Of a stretch of 64,000 nt of DNA, positions 45,468 to 55,300 are shown piece after piece (the first letter of the stretch is position 1; each line of letters opens with the position of its first letter). Position numbers and translations under genes: made by a program. The stretch is taken from positions 1 to 64,000 of the forward strand of contig SFEJ01000007.1 of the NCBI GenBank assembly GCA_004558035.1. Direction: 5' to 3'. This stretch comes from Opitutia bacterium (lineage in GTDB: Bacteria > Verrucomicrobiota > Verrucomicrobiae > Opitutales > UBA953). The notes beneath the pieces were generated by a model. The model did not search any database. It was not told where the DNA came from and saw only the letters and a program-made list of their open reading frames with translations.

Positions 45468-46309
45468 CGCTTCGTTTCGGGAAAGATTTTCGGGCAATTA
45501 AAAAACATTTTCCCGGCTTTGATAACAGCAAAATTCGCGCGCGGAAGATGAAAAGGAGGGCGGCGTCCCGCTTGCTCCCGAAATCGGAAAACGCAAAGAA
45601 CGCAGAGAAAGACCGCGAAGTCAAGGAAAGTTAAAGAAAGGTTGAAACCGCGAATTGCCGCGAATGAGCGCGAATTTCACGGGAGGGCGAGCGTCCCGCT
45701 TGCCCCGAAATCCTCCCGATAGAAACTTCTCTTTAACCCTTAGCCTTTAACCTTTAAGCTTTTTTCAAACACAGAGAAACGGAGAAACAGAGAAACAGAG
45801 TTCCGCGGGAGATTTTTCGCGCCTCGTCTTGAAACTTTTATAGAGGAGAGGCGGCATTCCTGTCGCTTCTTCGAAATCAGCAACTACAAATTTTTCCCGC
45901 AGATTTTTTGAAACCGCGAATTGCCGCGAATGAGCGCGAATTTCACGGGAGAGCGAGCGTCCCGCTTGCCCCCGAAACCCTCCCGATACAAACTTCTCTT
46001 TAAGCTTTAACCCTTAACCTTTAAGCTTTCTTCAAACACAGAGAAACGGAGAAACAGAGAAACGGAGTTCCGCTGGAGATTTTTCGCGCCTCTCCCTTTG
46101 TTCAACCTTTCTTTAACTTCCTTTGCCTTCGCGGTTAAAAAAACTTCAATCCCTGTTAAGAATTCTGCGCTCGTCCGCGAGTTACGCGGGAGATTTCGCT
46201 TGCGGGAACGCCGAAAAAGGCGAATACTCGCGCACAATCTGCGGGGAAACCCTCCCCGCGGCATTCCCCCTTTAAACCATCAGCATCACCCGAAAATCAA
46301 CCCCCGTTT
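45468..46309. other. 842-bp gene-free, repeat-rich region upstream of the autotransporter
   Basis: No credible gene. It contains the composite repeat at 45612-46135 described separately. From 46136 to 46309 there is unique sequence leading to the autotransporter start, without an obvious Shine-Dalgarno or consensus promoter. The spacer is clearly more AT-rich than its surroundings. Confidence 0.7.
45612..46135. repeat. Composite element: inverted 35-bp ends around two ~185-bp direct repeats
   Basis: Ends 45612-45646 and 46101-46135 are inverted repeats matching at about 32 of 35 positions. Inside, 45642-45825 and 45908-46092 are direct repeats more than 90% alike. Each contains GCGAATTGCCGCGAATGAGC, a GGGCGAGCG/CGCTTGCCC hairpin, heptad words (CTTTAAG, CTTTAAC, CCTTAAC) and an ACAGAGAAACGGAGAAACAG tail. 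No transposase is inside. A partial third copy is at 3283-3366. Confidence 0.75.
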
Positions 46310-49300
46310 ATGAAAAATTCAAAATTTTTCCTGACCACCCTTTTCGCCGCCGCCGCAATGGGCGCTTCTGCACATGCCGGATTCGTCTGGAACGGCGGAG
46401 AAACCATCACGCAAGATCTGTGGCAGACGGAAAGTTCCTGGACGCTGACGGACGGTACGACTTGGCCGACGGGCGGGAACGGTCCTCTGACACCGGACTC
46501 TAATGCGTGGAACGGCGTGACGGTCGCGAACGCTTCCGGCACTGTCGACACGTTCGAAGGGTGGGCGCTCGGGCTCACGCTTCAGAACGCGAACCTCACG
46601 GTCACGAATCTGAAAAAACTTCAAGGCGGCTGCACGCTTAATTTGGACACTACGTCGGTTCTGACTGTCAACAGCTTCAGCGGCGGGAACGATGGCGGTT
46701 CGGCGACGCTCAATGTCGAAGGGATTTTTAATATCACGTATGGGAAAGATCAAGGTGGGGATGGTTTTACCGCTAATCTCGGCTCGACCGGTATCGTTAA
46801 CATTTCTGGCGCTTATCCCGCGAAGGTCTCGAGCATCAGCGCGAAACTCGGCAATGGTTCGAGCGACGTTCTCCTGAGCATCATCGGCGGCAATACCGTC
46901 TATACGCGCAACCTCGTCACGCTTTCAGATGGCGCGACGCTGAGCAACTCCGCGACTTATTCTTTCACCGACTCGAGCGACAACGTACTGACCGCAGTCG
47001 CCTCGTTCGGCGATTTGGACTTCTCGAAATATTACGCCGTGAAGGACGCTTCCGGATACAGCGTCTCCTATCTCGTCTCCGGCATTTCCGACGAAGTCTA
47101 TCGCTGGCAGGCTTCCGGAGATTCCTCCGTGTGGAGCGCAGCCGTCTGGACCAAGGGCGAGGCGACGGGACAAAACATTACTTCAGACGGAATCGCCTAT
47201 TTCGGAGCGGGAGACGGGCTTGCTTCGACCGTCACGATTGACGCGGCGACGACGGTCGGGCGTCTCATCATCGACGCCGACTATACTTTCTCCGGGGAGG
47301 ATGCCAACCACCTCGTGATGACGAACGGCGGTGTCGTCAATTCGGGTGCCACGCTGATTTTGGCGAAATCCGGAGGAGGGGGCGGCGGTTTTCTGCGCGG
47401 AGAAATCGAGGTCGCCGGGACGCTGCAGCTCAACAACGGGGACGTCACGGGCTATAACGGAGCTAGGGAAAACAATCTGCACACCATAACCGTCGACGCG
47501 GGCGGTGTCCTCAAGCTCAATCACAGTGTGAATGAGACGTTTTTAGGGACTCTTAATCTCAACGGTACGCTTTCCGGCAAGGACGCGAACACGCGTTGGG
47601 ACATGTATGGCGGAAATTCGGCAATCGTTGTCGCTACTGGCGCGAACGCGTTGATTGACGAAAACGTTAAGCTCGTCATCCGTCGCAACAACGCGCCGAT
47701 AACCGTCGGCGCGGACGCGACGCTGACGATCAACGGGCAGGTACTGAAATCTTCCGAAGTGGGGCAGCCCGAAGGGAACGGTCTTCTCGTCAAGAACGGC
47801 GCGGGAACGCTCACGATCAACGGAAACGTGAATGTGGATCGTCTGAACGTGACAGCGGGAACGACGAAGCTTTCCGGCTCGGCGGCGAAAACTCTTGCCG
47901 TGCTTTATGGAACGGCGTCGACCATTGAAATCGGCGAGGGCATTGCCGAAACTCTTGTGGCGACAACACGGCTCGAGTTTGGCGATAACAATGGAGGGAC
48001 TTCCGTTCTGAACATCAAGAGCGGTTCGACTTTGGCGATCACCGGAAGCAACAACGCTTCCGGAGATCAGGCTTACAAAAACGCTTCTTTTGTTTTGAGC
48101 GAATGGAACAACTCGACCACTGCAACGATCGAGGGTAATCTGCTTGCGAAGGATGCGCAGCTGCTGCGCGGGGATTCCGCCGCTACGATCAACGTCTCCG
48201 GCGGTACGTTTGCCGTGAAAGGTTTTTACGCCAAGGCGTACCCCGGACGTGCCGTGACGGTGAACGTCTCAAACGACGGCAAGCTGATTCTCGGCAGCGG
48301 CGGCGTTACGGGGATTGACGCCGTAAACGTCACTTTGACCGACAGTACGTTCGCGGCTTCGGAATCCGAGATTTCGTTCTCGAAAAACATTTCGCTCGTC
48401 GGCACGGGAACGTTTTCTACGACGAAATACGATTTCAGCTCGGATGGAACGAGCATCGCCGAGGGAACGGGGACGGCGGACATTACGCTCTCCGGAATTG
48501 TTTCCGGCGACGGTGCGCTGAAGAAAGTCGGCGCGGGAACGCTGACGCTTTCAGGCGCAAACACGTATTCCAGCGGGACGACGATCGAAGGCGGCGCGCT
48601 GGTCGCCGCGAACGCGGACGCGCTCGGCGCGGGCGGCGTTTCCGTGGGAGCGGAGGCGGCGCTGAAGCTCGGCGCGGAAGCCGTCACGGTTCACGGACTG
48701 AGCGGTGAAGGTTCGGTCGCGCTCGCCGACGGAACGGCCGCTTCGACGCTGACGCTCGACGCGGCGGTCGATGGGGCTTTCGAGGGCGCGTTTTCCGGCG
48801 CGATTTCGCTGACGAAATCGGGCGCGGGGACGCAGACGCTTTCGGGCGCGAGCACGCATACGGGCACGACGACGGTCTCCGCGGGAACGCTCGTCGCGAA
48901 AAACGCGAGCGCGCTCGGCACGGGCGATGTTTCCGTGAATGCGGGTGCAACTTTGGAGCACGGCATCGCGAGAACGACGGTGACGATCGGCGGCGCGCTG
49001 ACGACGGAGAACGGCGCGACGCTGAGCTTCGGCTCCTTCGTGGGGCAGACCGCGCCGCTGTATTCCGTCGCCGGAGACGCGACGATCGCGGCGGGCACGA
49101 TTATCGACGTCGAAAGCTATGCCGGACTGGCGGAAAACGGGGGTATGGTGAGCCTTATCGACTGCGCGGGGACGCTCAGCACGACCGCTTCCGATCTTGT
49201 TTTGAAATTCTGCGGCCTCGACGCGAAAAGCGCGGGCAGCGCCCGATACACGGCAGTCTCGGCGTTCGGCGGCTATCTTTCGCTCTACGCCGATTCCGCT

Positions 49301-52300
49301 TCCATGACCTGGAACGGCGGCGTGAGCGGCGTTTGGAGCGCGGGCGGCGAAGGCTGGACCGGCTCCGCCGCGGGCGGCGACGTCACCGCGTTTGAAAACG
49401 GCGACGACGTGACGTTCGGCGACGCGGGCGCGGGAACGGTCACGCTTTCGGGAGCGGTTGCCGTCAGCTCGCTGACGATCGATTCCGCGAACGACTACAA
49501 TTTCACGGGAACGAACAACGCGGAAATCCGCGGCGTCGGCGCGTTCACGAAGCGCGGCGCGGGAACGGCGACGGTCGATCTCGCCACCGTCGGACTTTCG
49601 CGCTACTCGGGCGAATTCGTCGTCGAGGCGGGAACGCTCGCGCTCTCGGCGCCTTCGGACGCGACGTTCGCGAACACGGTTTCCGGCGCGGGAACGTTCG
49701 CGAAGGCGGGCGCGGGCGCGCTGACGCTGACGGGCGATCTGAGCGCCCTCACGGGCACGCTCGCCGTGAACGAAGGCAAAGTCCTTTTCTCGAACTACGA
49801 CGGCACGGTGGCGGCTAAGCTCGCAGGCGCGGGCACGATTTCGAAGGTGGGCTCGGGTACGCTGACGCTGACGGGCGAGAGCACGGAAACGCTCACGCTG
49901 CTGACGAACCAAGGCTTCGGATCGAAGCTCGTCGTCGCCGAGGGCGCGCGCGTCAATGTTACGCGCTTCGTCGGCGCGGGCGGCGATGGAGACGAAGCCG
50001 TTTACGAGACGGAAATCGCGGGTGTGATGAACGTTTCGGGCGATCAGACGAACGTCGGGAACAACGGCGATACGCCCGCGTTCATGATGGCGAACGGCGG
50101 CGGCACGCACCTCGTCACGGTCGCGGACGGCGGCGTGCTGAATCTCGCGAACGCGAGCGTGTCCAACCGCGACGGGCGGGGAACGCTGACCGTCGCCGCG
50201 GGCGGCGAGGCGAACTTCGGCATCGGTCTGCACGTGTTCACGAACAACGAAGGTTGGGGGCTTGCCAAAGTCGTGCTCGACGGCGGCACGATCAATATCG
50301 GCACGAACGGAACTTACGCGGGCATCTCGACGGAAGGTCGAAGCAATACGGTGGTGGAGATCAAGTCCGGCACGATCGGCTCGCTGGCGGATTCGTGGAG
50401 CTCGTCGCTCGACATCGCGGCGACGGGCGACCTGACGATCGACACGACGAAAAGGACCATTTCGGAAACGGGCAACGCCGCGGCGACGATCGCGGGCGCG
50501 GACGTCACGCTCTCGGGCGCGCTTTCCTCTGCGGGAACGCTGACGGTGACGGGCGCGGGAACGGTGAGCGTCTCGAACATGAGCTTCAACAGCGGGACGG
50601 AGACGCGCGTCGAGGGCGGTGCGACCTTGGATCTGACGGGCAATTCCTGCGGCAACACGGGCGGATCCGCGGTCTTGGCTATCGACGGTGAAGGCAGCAC
50701 GGTGAAACTCGCCAACGGAGCTTGGGGCAACGGCATGAATTTCGGAGCCGGTTTTGCGCAGAGCCAGCTGACGCTCTCGAACGGCGGCGTGCTTGAGGTG
50801 ACGGCGACGCAGGACGAAAGCACGGCGGGGCGCCGCGGCTTTTCCGTGACGGCGGGCACGGGCACGTACCGCTATTCCGGCACGGGAACGAGCTACATCG
50901 CTCATAACGGTTCCAATGACGCGGCGAATCAGTTCATCGGACTCGCTGCCGGCGCGACGCTGAATTTCGACGTCGCCGCCGACGCGGTCTTGAACGTTTC
51001 GAAAATCATCGCGCTGAACGGCGATTCTGCGACGACGGCGACGACGGGCAATCTGACGAAATCCGGCGCGGGAACGCTCGTGCTCGATCCGAACGGCGGA
51101 ACCAACAATTTCTCCGGAACGGTCACGCTTGCGGGCGGCGCGCTCGAAATCGCGGGCGCGGGCGCGCTCGGCACGAGCGGCAACGTCGTCTTCGCGGCGA
51201 CGGGAACGAGCTTCGGCGCGACGGCGGCAACGACGCTCAGCGACCTGACGCTCACCTTCGGCGACGTGTTCGCGACGGACAAGACGACGGGCGTTTCGAT
51301 TTCGAACGGCACCACATTCACGAACGCGACGATTACGTTCTCTGATTCGACGCAGTTCGCGACCGCGGGAACGGTGCTCCTCCTTTCCGGCTACACGGGA
51401 ACCACGAGCGACTTCAATTACGACGGCGATGGTCGCATTTACGTGGACGCGGGCAACCTTTATTTCTCGACCTTCATGGGCGATTTGTATTGGAACGGCG
51501 CGGTGAACGACGTCTGGAACACGACGGACGCCAACTGGACGGAGGACGGAGTGACGAACAGGACGTTCGTGAACGCGTCGTCCGTCACTTTCCGCACGGC
51601 GGACGCCGCGGTTCAGCTCGCCGGAGCGTTTTCCGTGAGCACGATGACGGTTTCCGAAAGCGTCGCGTTTTCGGCGGCGGAAGGCGCGGAAGCGTCTTCG
51701 ATCAGCGTCAATTACACGGACCTCACGATTGATTCGGGCAAGACGCTGACGGTCGGCGAGGGCGTGACGCTCGACCTTTCCGGCGGCGCCGCGCAGGCGG
51801 GCGTCAGCCGCTCCGACATTCTCGGATCCGGAACGGTCAAGCTCAAGCTGACGACGGCTCACGCCAACGCGCTTTCGCTCGACGGCTTTGCGGGAACGAC
51901 CTACGTCGCCGCGGGGAATTTCACCATCAACAGTGCGAAGTTCGGCGATACGCTTCACCTCGCGGGCGGCGTGAATTTCGACCTTACCGGCGGCTCTACG
52001 GTGACGCTTGACGCGGGCAAGAATCTCGTGCTCGACGGCATGACGCAGGTGCTCCAGAACAGCAGCGCGAATCTGACCTTCAACGGCTCGGTGACGGGCG
52101 CGGGAACGTATGACCGCCGCGGAGCCGGCACGCTGACCTTCAACGGCGCGGTCGCTCTCGGCGGATTCCTGCAACAGGACAACAGCAATGACGGCGCCGT
52201 GACGACTTTCGGCGGCATCGCGGACTTCACGAACGGCGCGACACTTAATTTCGCGAAAGGGAGCGCGAGCTTCAACGGCGCGACGACGTTCGGCGACAAC

Positions 52301-55300
52301 GCGACGCTGACGCATTCTTCTTCGGGCGCGTTGTCGTTCAGCGCTCCCGTGACGTTCGGTTCCGGCGCGACGATCACGCATTCGAACGGCACGTTGACCT
52401 TCGGCGGCGCGACGACGTTCGGCGACGGCGCGACGCTGACGATTTCCACGGGAAATCTCGCGTCGATCTCGTTCACGAATTCGCTGAGCGTCGGCGAGAA
52501 TCTGAAAATTTATTACGGAGGATCGCCTAACGCTTCGACGACGCTCGCGATCGGCGAGCTCGCGCTGAGCGGCGCCTCGACGACGCTCACGACGCAGAAC
52601 TGGCACGGCGCTTATCAGATCGGAAAGCTGAGCCTCGCGGCGGGAACGGCTTCCGCGACGCTGAATCTGGTTTCGGAGCAGACGTCCGCCCTGTTTTCCG
52701 TTTATGAGCTCGGCGCGTCCGGCGTCACGGACAGCGGCGATTTCGCGGGAACGATCAATGTTTCTTCTACAAACGGCGGGGATACGCGTTCCGCTTCTCT
52801 CGTGCTTTCCGACGCGAACATCGCGAAGAACGCCGTGGTCAATCTCGCGGCGCTCGCGTCTCCCGGGGCGCAGCTCGCGCTCGGCGTGAACGCGGCTTCC
52901 GTGACGGTCGGCGGTCTGGAATCCGCCGAGGCGGTCGGCGACAGAGCCAAGGTTTATTCCGGCAAGGTCGCGTACGGCGCGAACGGCGGCGCGGCGCTGG
53001 GCGACGGCACGACGCGCGCGCTCGTCATCGACACGACGGCGCACGCGGACACGGAGCACGTCTTCCGCGGCGTGATCGGCGCGGATCTTGCGCTGACGAA
53101 GACGGGCGCGGGAACGCAGGTGCTGACGAACGCAGGGAACGCGTTCGCGGCGCTGGAGGTTTCCGGCGGCACGCTCGCGGCGACGAACGTCGGCGCGCTC
53201 GGCGCGGCGGATTCGGTGACGCTGACGGACGGCACGCTCGAGCTGCGCGGCGTTTCGGGCGCGGGCAACGATGCGGCTGAGTTCGCGAAATCGCTGACGG
53301 GCGCGGGAACGTTCGCGCTGACGAACACGAGCAAGGTCGCGGTCGCGGCGGACAAGCTTTCCGGCTTCACGGGAACGCTGAACGTCGCGGACGAAGCCTC
53401 GACGCTGCAGGTTTCCGCGGCGGCGGGTCCGGAGACGACGGTCGGCGCGAATCTCGACGGCGCGGGCACGTTCGAAAAGCTCGGCGACGGCACGCTGGCG
53501 CTGAGCGCGGCGGCAGCCGCCGACCGCACGGGCTCGACGACGGTTTCCGCGGGAACGCTCGCGCTGACGAACGCCAGCGCGCTTGGTTCGGGCGAGGTTT
53601 CTCTCGCTGCCGAAAACGCGACTTTGGAACTGCGTGGTCTCGCTTCGTTCGGGAACACGGTGAACAGCGACGCCGGCGCCGGCAAGCTTGCGCTGACGGG
53701 AGGCTCGAATCTGACGATGAATTTCGGCGATCAGCTTTCCAATTTCGGAGGCAAGGTCGATCTCGGCGCGGGAACGCGTCTGAATCTCGGCATCAACGCC
53801 GACGACGTCGCGGCGTTCTCGGGCTTCGGCAACGCGGCGAGCATCGGCGCCAACGCGACGCTCGGCATCGACGCGGGCGCGGCGGACGCGGCGTTCGCCA
53901 TGGCGCTTTCCGGCACGGGCACGCTCGAAAAGCTCGGCACGGGCACGCTGACGCTCGCCGCCGCTCCCGCGGACGCCTTCACGGGAACGCTGAAGATCGC
54001 GGCGGGCACGCTGAAGCTCGACGGCACGACGGCGTGGATTTTGAACAACGACGTCGCGGGAACGGGCGCGCTCGAAATCTCGGGCAAGATCACCGCTCAT
54101 GCGAGCAAGTTCACGTCCGAGTTCACGGGCGCGACGACGGTGCTCGAAAATTCCGAGCTCGAAATTTGGACGGACACGACCGGTTCGCTTTCGACGGCGG
54201 TCACGGGCGCGGGCACGCTGACGAAGACGGGCGCGGGAACGCTCTCGCTCGCGGCGGGAACGACGGTGAAGACCGTCGATCTGCGCGCGGGCGGACTCGC
54301 GGGCGTGAATCTCGGCTCCGGGCAGACGCTGAAGATCAGCTATGACGACGTGACGCTTTCCGGCACGAACACGCTGACGGCGGGAACGCTGAGCTTCCTC
54401 GATGGAAATTCGGCGCTCACGAAGCTGACGATCGCGGACGGCACGACGACGGTCGGCGGCGATCTGAAGATCGACGTGAACGTCGCGTTCCCGAGCGTGA
54501 CGAATCCGAGCTTCGAGACGGGCGCGGAAGTTTCGCACGTCAACACCTACACGCTGATCGAGGTCGCGTCCGGCGCGACGCTCGACGGCTGGGACACGCT
54601 GACGAAGGACAACTTCCTGGTGAACGGCGCGGCGATCGAATCGCACCGCGAGTCGGTTCTCACGAACGTCGCGCCGGGGCAGATTTCGCTTGAGCTGAAA
54701 TCCTTCGATCTGCTCTGGAACGGCGGGAACGGCGTCTGGAACGTGGGCGGCAACGCCGTCTGGACGCGCGCCGACGCGACCGGAGCGACGTTTGTGGAAA
54801 CCTACATGAATTCCGACCGCGTGACGTTCGCGGGCACGGCGACGGTGACGCTCGGCGCGGACGTCGCGCCGCAGACGATCGCGGTGACGGGCGGCGGCAC
54901 GCTGACGCTCGACTGCGGCGGACACGCCGTGAAGTACGGCACGACGACGATCGAATCCGGCTCGACGCTGGCGCTGAAGATCGGCGACGCGGCCCACGTA
55001 TACTTCGCGGAACCCGTGACGGTCTCGGGCGCGGGAACGCTGAAGCTCGACATGAACGCGGACGCGGATCTCGCGACGCTGATCGCGGGCACGATTTCCG
55101 GCGCGGACGGGCTGACCTTCGAAAAGGCGGGCACGAAGACGCTGACGGTTTCCGGCGGCGCTTTGGGCAAGCTCGCGGGCTTCACGGCGGACAACGTGGT
55201 CTCGGTCTCGGCGGGAACGCTCGTGATCGAGGACGGTTTCGCCTCGATCGGCGGCGCGGAGCTGAACGTCGGCAGAGACGCGACGGCGAAGGCGCTGCTG

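Noticed and set aside
45612..46135. Insertion sequence
   Set aside because: Terminal inverted repeats are present but there is no transposase frame and no clear target-site duplication, so it is listed only as a repeat element.
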